From the NCBI GenBank assembly GCA_011037195.1, contig JAAEAF010003762.1, positions 227,584 to 291,583 on the forward strand: 64,000 nt of DNA. The letters are read 5' to 3'. Source of the DNA: Triatoma infestans (lineage: Eukaryota; Arthropoda; Insecta; Hemiptera; Reduviidae). A program made the translations under genes and the position numbers. A model generated the notes under the pieces. It made no database searches and had not been told where the DNA came from. It saw only the letters and a program-made list of their open reading frames with translations. Below, piece after piece: positions 23,640 to 34,957 of the stretch; position 1 is the first letter of the stretch, and each line of letters begins with the position of its first letter.

Positions 23640-24060
23640 TTTCTATTTGTTACTTGCTCTTGCTCTTATTAGTAAGAGAAAGTATTGTGATCATGCCAGA
23701 TTTTCGAAATTGTATTTTCACCGGAAATATCCATTTTGAGGTCTCTTGAGTCCAAGAAAAGTGATTTTTAGACTCACTTTAGTGATGTGTGGTGTCTGTG
23801 TGGACATATGTGAAAAGAACATCTCAAAAACGAAAAGTTGCAAGAACCTTAAACTTGATATTCCGTTTAGGTACTACCACCGCATCAATACGAAGATTTC
23901 GGATAAAATCCACCACCGGAAGTGCTACTTTACTGAATGGTTTTTTTATTTATTTTTTGTGATTTTTTCCCCTAAAGCGGCTCCAACGTTTTTCTTCAAA
24001 CATGTATATCAACTAGAGCTACAAATTTTGTTTGAATTAATTCTGCGGGAAAATTCGTTT
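23640..24060 (+). repeat. Dispersed repeat family A, most complete copy
   Basis: In order: 'AGTAAGAGAAAGTATTGTGA', 'GATTTTCGAAATTGTATTTT', 'CACCGGAAATATCC', 'TTTTGAGGTCTCTTGAGTCC', a decayed GT-rich centre, 'CTCAAAAACGAAAAGTTGC', 'AAACTTGATATTCCGTTTAG', 'TTTCGGATAAAATCCACC' and 'CGGAAGTGCTACTTTACTG'. Other copies preserve subsets of this order. The ORF across it (23,746-24,063) is a by-product. Confidence 0.7.
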
Positions 24061-26479
24061 TAGGGCCTTTTTGGGGGAAAGGTGGGGTTATATTTTCTAA
24101 AGTGCTATTTCAGTTATTGCACAATTCTATCAACTAAATAATATTAATTAGAATAAAATATGTTGTCGAAATCCTGAATTCGAAAAAATCGGATAACCGG
24201 AAATGAGCTTTACTGAAAGTAATTTCTATTTTTCTGCTATTTTATCTAAAACAGTTCCAACGGTTTCTTTAAACTTGTTACATCAACTAGACACGGATGT
24301 ATAACTTCTTACAAAGAGCTACAACTTCTTTTTGAAAGATTTCTCTAGGGAAATTTATTTAAGGGGACTTGTGGGGGAGGGGTGGGATTATAATTTCCTC
24401 TAATGTGCTATACAATTCTGACAACTGAATAATAGCAGAGTTTATCATTATCGACTCTTTGGGTGTAGTCCACGTATATACGGTGCTTATTCTTCCCGGC
24501 ATAATCATATCTTTGACTTGTCCTCGTACCAGTGACCAAGACTGATTCATATCTTTTTTTTTCTTTTGTTGTTTATATGTGCATATTTATTTTAAATTAT
24601 TTGTATTCTGATTCTGTGCAAATTTATTGTTCCACATTAATTTTCTCATTAAATTTATGTTGACAATCTGCTAATGTTAAGTGGATGGGTCTGTAGGTAC
24701 TTTTTATATTGTGCCCTTTTTTGTTGAGGTTTAAATCAGTATCTTTGTCTGATCATGTAAGCTGTGTTCGAGCAAGCCAATATAATTGGCCAACACCGCT
24801 TGTATTGTTTAGTTCAATGAAGTGTTTCTCTCTAGAATTATCAAAGTTGCCAAATTTCCCAGTTTGAAGAAAGTTGGTTGAGCGGATATGCGACTTTACT
24901 GAATAGGTTTTTCAGATTTTTGTGAGTTTCTCCATAAAATGTCGATGGTTTTAAACAATAATAAGAATTGTAAGTGTGAAGAAAGTTTGCCATTTCGCAC
25001 TAAGGGAAAGTCTTGTAAGCGTTTTGATTAAGATGAACTACATTTTGATTGAATAGCTATCTTTAGCGTAGATTTCTATCTCTGTAGACAATACTCTTTC
25101 GATACTTTGTGTGCTACGTTATCTACATAAAATTAAGGACAACAGATATAATAAATAGCTTACAAACTGTAGGTATAAGAAAAGTTTTTTAACTAAAAAT
25201 TATGAATTCCTTGAAGAAATTTTTGTAGGTGTTTAACATGAATTCAATTTTGTCCCACTAGTATACACGGCCAAACACTAAGTGGCGGAAAGTAAAGGTG
25301 TCAAATATGGGCGTGGTCATTAGATAATTGTAATTGTGGTTATAACTAATTATTTCTTTGAAAAAGCTAGTTTTAATTTTTCTTTTATTAATTTTCCCTT
25401 CGTATTTTATAAATTATCAAATTGTGCAATAGAAATTTTTTATAAAAAAAAATGCAAAATATCAAGTTATTTCTTACATATAGTTACTGTTTTATATAAT
25501 TAGTATGAGAATTTTCATTCCATTATTGAAAGAGAATTAGATCCGCCAAAAATGCAAGATCCGCCATTTTGTATTTGGCCGTTTATACCAATGGAACAAA
25601 ATAAAATTGATACCGCAAAATTTCTCCAACGAATTCATAATATTCAGTTGAAAATTCTGGTTAGAACTGGAGTTTTCAGTATTAATTGTATTGTCCGTAA
25701 TTTTGTGTAAGTGGCGCAGTCCACAAATTCTTCATAAAGTAGGTACTATGAAGATGGTATTCTACGGATGAGCTACTTTAATCAAAATCTAGTTTCTTGC
25801 AACAATATAGAAAACCGAAACAAATTAATTATTAGTGCAACTAAACAAATAAATTATAATAAGAAGAAGCGTTATTTTAGAGTTCGAAAATCTAGAGACT
25901 AACTTTGTAAATTGGTGAAAGAGAAAGTCATAATATAACTGTGGCCCCACTTGAGGGTCCATTACTCCAAAAAGTTACTGAAAATATCACCCAACCATTG
26001 AGGGAACTTTTTTGCACAATTCTTTTTAAGCATTTTTTTTTTCGATGAAAACTCAATTTCGATCGCGAGACTCTCCCTCTAATAGAGAATGTAAAAGAGA
26101 GTAATAGTGTAGATTGATTGAACTAATTTCAGCAAATATTGAATGAACAAGTGCAAAGAGATAATTGCAAAAATTAATTAGAGTTTAATAGGCGGAAAAT
26201 AATTAAATGTTAACAGCCAAATAATTGCAATAATAAACGTAATAAGTTATATCTAATAAAAAATTATTGCTTATTACTCTTTATACTTTTTTCATTTATT
26301 TATTTTTGAGTTGAAGCAACAATCTAAAAATCATTATATGTACTTATATATATATATATAATATCCGATAGTAAGGTTCATTATCGAAACGTCCCACAAT
26401 CCTAATTGGAAGAATTACTGCCCCCCCGTCAACCTCTCCTTAGAGCCAACCCGTAACCTTTTTTTTATATGAAAATTAA
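24061..26479. other. No gene; scattered family A remnants
   Basis: AT-rich. Family A-like patches occur at about 24,180-24,260, 24,850-24,930 and 26,040-26,110. No coding or RNA feature supported. Confidence 0.4.
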
Positions 26480-26481
26480 TA

Positions 26482-27604
26482 AGGGAAGGTGGGGCTTGTT
26501 GTTACAGGTAATTTTTAAAAAATCGGCTGCGAGAAGCACTTTCTAAGTGGTCAAAGTTGAGAGATATGCAAGTGCTGTTTGTTGTAACTAGTTCCCGCTA
26601 AGATTCTGTTGCATATGGCGTCATTGTGTGACTTTCCTCGAAATATCATATGAAAGCTGCATTTTATTATTGAAACCGAAAGCTGTGATCTGAAAACTAC
26701 TAAAGGTTAGGCTGTCATACTTATGCTGTTAATTCATACATCCTTAACAATAATTTCAATCCAATATGGTTGCGCTAGTATTCTTTGACCTATGTGTTTA
26801 CGGATTAATTAGTGAAATAGCGTCAATGGGGTTAGTTGTTACACTTGGTTGGAGCTAGTTGTTACAGTGCAATAACTTGCCCCGCTGCATATCTTAAATC
26901 AAATCACGGCAGATCTTAAAAGAAACTTGTTTTTTTTTGAAAAAAGAGAAAGTTGGCAACTCTAACAAAAAGAAAATCTTTGTCTCCAAAACTACGAACA
27001 AGAATCAAAAAAATAATTCGCCATCATCAAGTTCCGGCGAAGAAGTTGAGGACTGGCTGTGCCTGAAATGTCTAAAACCATGGTCGCAGTCAAAAGGTGG
27101 AGAAAATTGGGTTGAATGCATGCAGTGCAAAAGATGGGCCCATTCAAAATGTGTTAAAAATGACCCTATATATTATATATTTGCCACAATTGTAACTCAG
27201 TGACAGTGAATAGAAAGTGACAATCAAGAATAAAAGGTAGTGACAGTGAATAGAATAAATGTTCAAGCATTTAAGTTGTAATAATCCATGTTTAGATCAG
27301 AATCAAGCCGCTATTATTATTAAAATAAAGATCTGATAATTTGTTTATTGAACATATCTCAGTTTTATTTCCTTAAAATAAACACCCAAACATGTATTTT
27401 GTACATTGTAACAACTTACCGAAGGGCACTTTAATAGTATTTGAACTATTTAAATGTTACTTCATTTTGAAAAATCTCAAAAAAATATATAATTAGTAGA
27501 AATAAATGAGACAACAAATTAATCAATTTCCAGCAATTTGAGTGCAACATACAACAATTAAAAAAAGTTAACTGAAATTTGTAACAACAAGCCCCACCCT
27601 CCCC
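26482..27604 (+). mobile_element. TIR DNA transposon (pogo/Tigger-like), non-autonomous
   Basis: Terminal inverted repeats of about 24 bp are visible. The left end begins 'AGGGAAGGTGGGGCTTGTTG' and runs through GTTGTTAC. The right end (27,580-27,604) is its complement with two or three mismatches. TA flanks both sides (26,480-26,481 and 27,605-27,606), consistent with the TA target of the Tc1/mariner/pogo group. The 1.1-kb interior has only a PHD-like finger ORF and no DDE catalytic domain. GTTGTTAC/GTAACAAC or a close variant recurs inside near 26,579, 26,831, 26,857 and 27,408, as subterminal transposase-binding repeats often do. Confidence 0.65.
26937..27203 (+). CDS. PHD-like finger ORF, transposase C-terminal fragment
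   Basis: An 88-codon ORF inside the TIR element. Residues 1-30 are Lys/Asn/Ser-rich and probably a linker. 'EEVEDWLCLKCLKPWSQ' then 'WVECMQCKRWAHSKCV' gives a cysteine/histidine series C-x2-C...C-x2-C-x4-H-x2-C, ending before a last CxxC pair ('YYIFATIVTQ' replaces it). Similar PHD-like fingers close many insect pogo/Tigger-type (DDE_1) transposases, which is where I place it from memory. The absent catalytic domain and final cysteine pair suggest a truncated relic. Its lysine-rich start lies just after a run of T, and no upstream in-frame domain is visible. Confidence 0.55.
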   Translation: MKKEKVGNSNKKKIFVSKTTNKNQKNNSPSSSSGEEVEDWLCLKCLKPWSQSKGGENWVECMQCKRWAHSKCVKNDPIYYIFATIVTQ

Positions 27605-29940
27605 TACTAAAAATTGTGGACCCTAATGCTGTACATGATGTATTGTTGTTTTGTAAAGAATGTGGATATGCAATCAGTCAGGGAGGCATTGCAAGGGTGA
27701 GGAGGTCAATCAATATTGATTACCAATAATCGTCAAATAATAGAGCAGAATAATGAACTGTAGATATTAGTGTAGTGTAGTGAACAAAATTCACAAAGCC
27801 ACCTGTTCGAGGGTAAATAAAAAATCTGGTGTGAGAATCTCACATGACTTTCCCTTACTGCGATTCCCATTGACAAATTCTCTTAGAAGTCCGGCTGTTA
27901 TTATTAAATGACTAATATTTTGAAGTTTTTTTTAAACCCTATGGTGTACCATTGGCACTCTGCAGGACCAGTAGGACCCCCTTCCCCAGACATTCTTAAA
28001 ATCAATTTCTTCGGAAAATGTTAGAGACAAAAGTATATAGGTTTATATGATTATAAAGACAAAGTTTTGGGAAAACCTGTAGAGTCGTTTTCGAGAAAAT
28101 TGCAAAAAACTGAAAATTCGCAGTATTTCGTAACCTATTTGATTCTGATACCGCACTCTAGACGAGGCTAAAAAAGTGATATGCCAGTCGGTGTACAGTT
28201 AAGAAGCGGAGTTTAAAGAAATTCTTTGGAGTCGAGCAAAAAAAAAAGCAAAAATTCAGTTACGAACTTTGACCGGATATGATGGAGGTACCTAAATGAA
28301 ATTTCAAATTTGAACTTCCGCCGAATATTTGTTTTTTTGAAATAAACTTCTCATGGCAGAACCATTGCGCCATTCAGTAAAAATAATTTTCTCGTAACCT
28401 AGAAGACATTAAAATATGTATTGCTACTGAAAATTAAATGTCTAAAGTTTTACTCAACCACAGTACTTTTCCTTACAGCAGTAAGGATTAATAAAATGCA
28501 AAAGAAAAAACCTCTGGTATTACTTTTAAAGTATATAATAATATATTATGTGTGTGTGTGAATTTAACACCGGCTAGCGAGGCCGTTAATGTGCAACCCA
28601 CATAGCATGCAAGGGAGTCTATCAGTGGAGTTTTGCCGTGCCGCCACAGGAGAGAAGAGAGATAGTATCATATTGTCCGGTGTGTGAGCGGTTTAGCCAA
28701 GCAGTAGTTCGGTGTATTAGTGGAATGAGACTGGTCGGCACCCATAGAAAGAAACCCACAGTTAAGGAGAACCAGGATAAGACCTACTGAGCGTACTCAT
28801 TACCTATGCTGATCACTATCTTCCCCCAAGAGAAAGTGAGAGAGAGAGAGAATGTACAGATCGAACGAGAAGATCTCTTATTTCTTTTATTTTTATTATT
28901 ATTATTATTATATTTTTTTGTGTGTGTGGGAATGTTTACGTTATATGCTGGCCTCTAGAAGAAGTTAAGCGTTAAAAGGAAGAAAAAACTAAAGTGGAGG
29001 AATAACATTGCCGCAGGAAGGCATGACTTGAAAGAGAAACAGGGCCAAAGTTGGGATTGTCAAGATCAAGAAGAAAGAAAATCTCAACCAAAAAAAATAA
29101 AAAAACAGATTACAGCTGAGAGACTTAAGATTAGCATTTGAGATTATCAACAGAGGCCAAAAAAAAAGCAAGAATAATTTAAAAAAATAAAAAAAATCGG
29201 CTATGATATACTCACATGAATTTCCCCTACTACAATTATGAAATTTGGAATGGTTACGCCTTGGATTTTAGGGCTCAAAATGTACTCCATACAAGTGACT
29301 GCTCCAATTACACCGGAACCCATAAAAATGGTTTATTTAACCCAGGACAAATGGCCCATATAAAAATGCAGTATCGCAGGGTCAGGTCGGTAAGAAAATT
29401 TTATGGTACTATATTTAAAAAAAAAAATATCGGGAAATAATTATCTAGAAACACATTTAATAAAGTCAAATTTTCTGTCGACTGGAATTTGTCGGAAAAA
29501 CTTTGGTAATTCCCTAAATAGAATAATTTAAATCGAGCTTCTTGGGATTTTTTTAATTCTGTGTGATTTTGTTTCTCTAAGCATTCACAAACACTAGGTA
29601 TACTTATTATTTGCTAAAAACATTTTTTCCATATTTTATAGCAGTTAGAGAAACGACATGAAATTTAAACATATCCCTACATGTATTCCAAGAAACAAAT
29701 TAATAAAAGAAAAGTAAACTAAATATAATTTGAAATTCAATGAATATATAAATTCATAGAATTATTCTGTGTTTGTATATCAACGAAAATAAAATAAGAA
29801 AAAGTTAATAAAAAAGATAAAAGGAAAAGAAAAACATGTTAAACTTTTGAAAGCAAATATTTATATAAAAATAATATTAACAACGTTTTGAACTTGTAAT
29901 AATAAAGAAATAACAGAAAAAGTGAGTTTAATATGGTACT
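27605..29940. other. No gene; family A termini and AT-rich sequence
   Basis: Family A termini are at about 27,822-27,900 ('AAATCTGGTGTGAGAATCTC') and 29,200-29,240. Dispersed phrases are at 28,005-28,110. A GC-richer patch at 28,565-28,800 reads 'YCPVCERFSQAVV' in one frame but breaks quickly, so I do not assign it. Confidence 0.4.
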
Positions 29941-29969
29941 AGTACCGACAGAGTGAACAGTGAGAGTTA

Positions 29970-30515
29970 GTGAGAGGTATGAGAGAGAGAGAGGCGAACT
30001 ACCTCCATAACTTTAGAGAAATAAACAAGGCCGCTGCAAGAAAACACCAAAAAAGGAATACCGCTATAGAGTACTTGCATATTACTAATTCATATAGGCT
30101 CCAATCTTCTTCTGCAGAGATTTTCGCTTTTATTAAATACCCAAATCGTTTTCATTCTATACCAAATAGTTTTTCATCTATGCCGCAATCATAGGATGAA
30201 TTCACTTATCGAGATACTGGATCGAGCTGTAAAGTTCTATTGTTATTTGAGGAAGCTTATAGCGTGCACATGCAGGACGTTTCTGCTGGCTTTGCGGATA
30301 TCGTTTCTTTTACAAGAAGAGGGAAAACGCCATCCTTGGTGCTTGACAATATTGTGCGCTACGAATTAAATGGTCCAGAGCATCTAATGCTGATGGAAAG
30401 AAGAAGGCCAAATATGTAAAGTACTCTTCCTTCTATAGAGTCAAATTTTGGGAAAAATATTTCTCTATTTGGTCCACTTTGGAAACCAAAGATCTTTCAG
30501 ATTAAAACGACAAAT
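29970..30515 (+). pseudogene. Unrecognised decayed reading frame
   Basis: One plus-strand frame is open at 29,970-30,416 apart from a single in-frame TAG at 30,192-30,194. That is about 149 codons in AT-rich DNA where stops are normally frequent. The second part (30,195-30,416) reads normal-looking protein, including 'SAGFADIVSFTRRGKTPS' and 'LVLDNIVRYELNGPEHLML'. After the TAA at 30,417-30,419, a different frame continues plausibly with 'KYSSFYRVKFWEKYFSIW' to about 30,510, suggesting a frameshift. I do not recognise the family. It could be an element-encoded protein or an old host exon or retrocopy. Confidence 0.4.
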
Positions 30516-30744
30516 CTCGTAGAGATGTTAATTTAGGTCTTGCTTAGGAGCCATAGATAGGACCAACAGAAGAAGTAGTCTTTATTTAATTACTGTATAA
30601 TAGAATAAAATAAAGGTACAAAAACTATTTAAACTAAAAATAAATAATAATAAAAATAAAGCTTCCCTAATAGTTATTAAGAAAATAATTTACTTTATTA
30701 TTATTATTATTAATTTATTTTTTATTATCTACTTATTTATTATT

Positions 30745-30870
30745 ACTGTCTCTTACTCCAAGTAAGAGGAAGTATTGTAATCGTGTCATATTTTCGATAT
30801 CGAGTTTTCACCGGAAATATCCGTTTTGAGGTCCCCCGAATCCAAACAAGTAGTTTTTAGAAAATGGTGT
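30745..30870 (+). repeat. Dispersed repeat family A, partial copy
   Basis: 'AAGTAAGAGGAAGTATTGTA', 'ATATTTTCGATATCGAGTTT', 'TCACCGGAAATATCCGTTTT' and 'GAGGTCCCCCGAATCC' match the 23.65-23.76 kb copy closely. Confidence 0.65.
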
Positions 30871-31254
30871 ATAACCTAACGCCAGGGAGTTTATTTATAC
30901 ATGTTCCATACATTATATTACATGTATATCTAGAACTTATTATTTGTCAATATATAAAACATTGTATTTATTGTCTCAATTCTAATGGAGGAAAATAACG
31001 CAATAGACACTTCCTAAAATATATATATAAACTAAATTACATCAAACTGTTAACTGAGATAAGGTAATAGTGAAACTTTGAAAAGGTAAAATAATATTGT
31101 TACTAGAAATAATAATTAATTACAATAATTGAAAAAGCAATATTTTTTAGAAATTTTATAAACTGAGCACACAATTGTTTTTGTACTAGCAAACCAAAAT
31201 CTGTAACTCGCCAAGATATCCCCTGTAAGATACAAAAAACTGCACTAATTCCGC

Positions 31255-31420
31255 TCTTTCGGGTTCGTGTGTGTGTGTGTGTGTGTATGTGTGTGTGTGT
31301 GGTGTGTGTGTGTGTGTATGTGTGTGTGTATGGTGTGAAAAGGTTAGCTCAAAAACGAAAAATTGCAGAAAGTTCAAATAATAATATTCTGTTTGGGTAT
31401 CAACATGAATGAATAGAATT
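31255..31420 (+). repeat. GT microsatellite in dispersed repeat family A
   Basis: An interrupted (GT)n tract lies at 31,266-31,333, followed by 'CTCAAAAACGAAAAATTGC' and 'ATATTCTGTTTGGGTATC'. These are the family A phrases that follow the CA/GT tract in the other copies. The minus-strand ORF here is a simple-repeat artefact. Confidence 0.65.
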
Positions 31421-31479
31421 TGAAATGCCGATGTGCATTGAGGTGCATAATAAATTAAGAAGGAATATAAGCATCATAT

Positions 31480-31690
31480 CATGGCATGGAGTGCCAGAAT
31501 CAATACCGATTTAGTCGCTTGTTGTAAAAACGGGTGAATGGCTAATCGTTTTCTAGATAAACCAACATGCCTTTGCTGTGTGCCCACGCTTTTCGCATAT
31601 CTGGCATGTTGGCGGAATCCAACCGTTTGAATTATTGCCACTATTAAATTTATTGTTGTTACTGTGATTATTTTTTTTTCGGGTTGCTTT
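31480..31690 (-). pseudogene. Retrotransposon gag zinc knuckle and protease start
   Basis: On the minus strand an Asn-rich stretch ('NNHSNNNKFNSGNNSN') leads into a CCHC zinc knuckle, 'CQICEKRGHTAKACW' (C-x2-C-x4-H-x4-C). About 35 residues later 'IGIDSGTPCHDMM' resembles the start of a retropepsin (DSG). A stop lies just before that motif. This is the downstream half of the gag/protease region of an LTR retrotransposon. Its upstream half is on the far side of the LINE, at 34,881-35,940, so the LINE splits it at the Asn tract. Confidence 0.6.
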
Positions 31691-31733
31691 TGCTACCAAG
31701 TAAGCTAGATGTGTCTTGTGTATCACGTGTTGT

Positions 31734-32315
31734 TCAGAAATTTCCGTACAGTGTTACAGTTTTCAGTATGACAGCTTTCTGTATTTGTTGATGTATGTAT
31801 GGGTGTAGTTCTAGTGTTTCTATGTTGCGGATGAAAGAGTGTGGTGTGACTCCTGTAGGTGATATTATAATTGGTAGTATTGTTATTTTGCTCTGCTTCC
31901 ATATTTGTTTTATTTCTATTGCGAGAGGTGTGTATTTGTCTATTTTTTCCTGTTCTTTTGTCTTGATGTTTTTATCATTGGGGATGGATATGTCTATCAT
32001 GTATGTGGTGTTCTCATTTTTGTTTACTAGTGTGATATCTGGTCTGTTGTAATCTATCGTGCGGTCAGTTCGTAGTGTTGTATCCCAGTAGAGCTTTGTG
32101 TTTGTGTTTTCCAGAACGGTTTGTGGGTGGTATTTGTAGTATGGGGTCCGTTCAGTAATAAGGTTATGTTTTAGTGCGAGTTCTTGGTGTAATATCTTTG
32201 CAGCTGCATTGTGTCTGTCTGTGTAGTCTGTGGCTGCCAACAGTTTGCATCCGCTGGTTATGTGTTCTATTGTTTCCGGGAATTGTTTACATTTTCGGCA
32301 TTGGTCATTCTGTAA
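31734..32315 (-). pseudogene. R2/Dong-type LINE CCHC finger and endonuclease
   Basis: Upstream of the ATG-initiated stretch at 31,734-32,240, the frame carries 'CRKCKQFPETIEHITSGC' (C-x2-C-x8-H-x4-C). The restriction-like endonuclease follows: 'KLYWDTTLRTDRTIDYNRPD', then 'YMIDISIPNDKNI' and 'KEQEKIDKYTPLAIEIKQIW'. The RPD, D-I and K..KY elements are those of PD-(D/E)XK nucleases in R2, R4 and Dong, which nick the target to prime reverse transcription. This domain looks intact. It ends in TAA shortly before the element's 3' boundary. Confidence 0.75.
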
Positions 32316-32550
32316 AGTGGTACTATTGCTTATGTGTTTGATGTAGTTTCTTGTGGCTATTACTTGGTCTTGTATTGCGATGTTGAATCCTTCTGTTTCT
32401 GGTTGCAGGTCACCTTTTGTTAGCCATGTGTATGAGTGTTTTTTGCTGATGTGTCTCTGGTGTACTGTATCATAGTGTCTACCGTGTATAGCTTTCTGTG
32501 ACCAGCTGGCAAGCTTTCTGTAATATGTGTGTCTTCGTTTCTAGGTGTGT

Positions 32551-33081
32551 TTACTGCGTCTTGTATATGCTCACTGAGTTAAGAGGTGTGAACTGTTTGT
32601 CTGCTGTAATAATTGCTTTGTGTAGTCTGCTGTCTTTGCTATAAAAGTATGCCCGTATGTCCCAGATTTGGTTTTCGTGCAATTGTGAGATGTCTATGAG
32701 TCCTCGCCCGCCCTGTGTTCTTGGAAGTGTCGTTCGTTTGATGCATGATTTTGGGTGTAGCTTTCGGTGTTTTGTAAGTAGTGTACGGTTTAGTCGGTTC
32801 AGTTCTTCGGTTTCTGTTTTAGACCATTTGATTACACCAATTGAATAGGTGAGTAGTGGTATTGCGTATGTGTTTATGGCTTTGATTATGAATTTGGCAT
32901 TGAGCTTACTGTTTAGTATGCATGTGATTCGTTGCTTGTAGTTGTCTGTAAGGTGTTGTTTTATGTCGTTGTGTTGTAATCTAGTGTTTTGGTGGAATCC
33001 CAGGTACTTGTATGTCTCGTGTTGTTGTAGGGATTGTATGAGTAGATTATCTATTGTTAGTGTATCTTCATTGTTTCCCAT
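32551..33081 (-). pseudogene. R2/Dong-type LINE thumb and linker
   Basis: This piece follows the RT palm in the minus-strand order after a frameshift. 'YKYLGFHQNTRLQHNDIKQ' is the conserved 'YKYLG' thumb entry. 'NTYAIPLLTYSIGVIKWSK' and 'LLTKHRKLHPKSCIKRTTL' followed by 'PRTQGGRGLIDI' are hallmarks of the post-RT linker in R2-clade proteins. A stop near 32,550 separates it from the CCHC finger. It has no independent role. Confidence 0.7.
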
Positions 33082-33139
33082 TTGCCTCTTTCCATCCTTA
33101 GTGTTTTACATTTGTCTATACCAAATTTCATGTTGATAT

Positions 33140-34004
33140 CTGTACTGATCTTGTCGGTTATTTTTATGAGATTTTGGATCTGTGTTTGGGTAGCTCCATA
33201 GAGTTTTATATCATCCATGTATAGCAGATGGTTTATTGTATGCAGTGTTCGTTTGCTGTGTTTGAGTTAGTATCCTTGTTTTGTTTCATTCAGTGTTTCG
33301 GAAAGAGGATTTAAACAAATGCAGAACCATAGTGCACTGAGTGAGTCACCTTGGAATATGCCTCTTCTGATATTTATTTCCTCTGTTTCGATTTGTTGTG
33401 TATCAGTGTTCAGGTGTATCTTTGTTCTCCATGTATTCATTGCATATGATAGGAAATGTATGATTGTGTCCGATATTCCATATATTTGTAGGACTTTTAG
33501 AAGCCAGCTGTGTGGTATTGAGTCAAATGCCTTTCTTAGATCTATGTAGCATGTGTACAGGTTCCGTTGATTTTTTTCTGCTTGTTTCAGTATTGTGCTG
33601 TCTATTATAAGTTGTTCTTTGCAGCCCTGGCTTCCCTTTCGGCATCCTTTTTGTTCTTCCGTAAGAATGTTGTGTTGTGTTAAGTGTGCTTCGATTTTCT
33701 GTGAGATGAGAGACGTTATTATTTTGTATAGCGTAGGTAGACAGGTGATGGGTCTGTAGTTTGCCGGGTTTTCTGTGTTTAAGTTTTTTGGTTTAATGTA
33801 GGTTTTACCTTCTGTGAGAAATATTGGGAGTTTGTGTGGGTGTTTGATAATGTCTGTTATACATTGCGCGATAGGAGCGTGGGTTGAGGTTAATTGTTTG
33901 TACCAGTAGTTGTGCAACCCATCAATCCCTGGTGCCTTCCAGTTATGGGTCTTTCTGATCGTTTGGGTTAGTTCCGCGTGTGTTACTTCTATGTCACCCG
34001 TCAT
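33140..34004 (-). pseudogene. R2/Dong-type LINE reverse transcriptase
   Basis: The open stretch 33,267-34,004 carries RT motifs in order: 'WKAPGIDGLHNYWYKQL' (motif 0/1), 'NYRPITCLPTLYKI' (motif 2), 'CYIDLRKAFDSIPHSWL' with the first catalytic Asp, and 'RRGIFQGDSLSALWFCI', the R2-type form of motif B. One stop later the catalytic palm motif 'HLLYMDDIKLYG' is intact near 33,195-33,235. So all three catalytic aspartates survive although the frame is broken. The RT would copy the element RNA at the nicked target. Divergence looks modest. Confidence 0.8.
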
Positions 34005-34099
34005 AGTGATATGTCTGTATTTTTCTTCTTCGTTACTGATCCATGATGCTGTGGCGTTGTGTGTTGCTGTGTCGCTCCAGATCGACTTCCAGAATGATG

Positions 34100-34878
34100 T
34101 TAACGTTTCTTTGGTAGCGGGGTTATTTTCATCTGTTTTTTGCTGCTTATGTTATTATAAAATCGTTTTTCATTGTATCTAAACATGTTGTTTTGCTGTC
34201 TTCTGGAGTTTGATTCTTTGTATCTGCGTAGTCTCTGTGAGTAAACAGCTAGTTTTTGTTTCAGTATGTCAAGTTTTTCTGTCATAGTCTTAGTATTGTC
34301 TTGTATTATGTGTTTTATTTTATTCCTTAGGCCTTCCGATTTGTTTCCGTTTATGTATTGTGTTACCCTTCCTATTTCCTTACGGGTTTTTGTTACCTTT
34401 GTAGTTAATCGAGTCTCCCATCTAGGTATTTTAGGTACGGTGTTATTTCTCATAGGATTTTGTTTATTTAGTATCATCGATGTGTATGCTGCGCTATATA
34501 TAACCGTGTGTATATGTTCAAGTTCATGTGTGCCCCGTATTAACGTTGGTATGATGTTATTAATTATGTTTAGTGTTCTTGTGAATTTTTTGTTCATTCT
34601 TGGTCTGGGTATCCTTGGCCGTTGGTTTGCTTCAGTTTTTCTCCAGTGTTGGTATTGTTTGTTTAGTTCGTTGTTGATATAGGTTTCTTCGTCTAGTGCG
34701 TCTGAATTTGATAGGTTGCTCGCGGTAGTGGTCGTTATTTCTCTTACATTGGTGTCAGTAGATTGTAGGTTGTGGATTGTAGGTTCATCGGAGTCTTGGA
34801 TTGTAATTGTGGGAGGTATCTGTATGTTTGGTGTGTGTGCTGCTATTTCTTCTTTGATCATTTGCAGTCTGGAGTTTG

Positions 34879-34880
<2 letters not shown>
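34100..34880 (-). pseudogene. R2/Dong-type LINE N-terminal region
   Basis: This is the upstream open stretch of the element on the minus strand. After the Asn/Ile homopolymer coded by the ATT array come about 260 residues rich in Thr, Asn, Lys and Arg, with 'EELY'-free low-complexity start, then 'WRKTEANQRPRIPRPRMNK', 'WETRLTTKVTKTRKEIGR' and basic coiled-coil-like sequence 'LDILKQKLAVYSQRLRRYK'. That last segment precedes the RT in R2/R4/Dong-like proteins and probably binds RNA. I saw no C2H2 finger here, unlike in true R2. The frame closes at 34,100 before the RT begins. Confidence 0.55.
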
Positions 34881-34955
<75 letters not shown>

Positions 34956-34957
34956 GT
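34879..34957 (+). repeat. (ATT)n trinucleotide array
   Basis: About 25 uninterrupted ATT units (AAT on the minus strand). On the minus strand it encodes an Asn run in the gag frame and lies exactly at the 5' boundary of the R2/Dong-type LINE. Dong elements are known to insert into TAA repeats, so this is probably the target tract. Confidence 0.9.

Larger units (their letters stand above)
31691..34880 (-). mobile_element. R2/Dong-type LINE with restriction-like endonuclease
   Basis: A nearly full-length non-LTR element on the minus strand. In order: N-terminal region (34,100-34,880), reverse transcriptase (33,081-34,004 and beyond), thumb/linker (32,551-33,081), CCHC finger and restriction-like endonuclease (31,734-32,310). 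Its 5' end abuts (AAT)n, and gag sequence resumes right after its 3' end. The single long ORF is now broken into at least four pieces by frameshifts and stops. The endonuclease at the C-terminus and absence of an AP endonuclease separate it from the R1/Jockey-type LINEs nearby. Confidence 0.75.

Noticed and set aside
28565..28800. Possible zinc-finger or LINE fragment ('YCPVCERFSQAVV')
   Set aside because: Only one Cys pair is visible, spacing to any His does not fit a known finger, and stops close the frame quickly.
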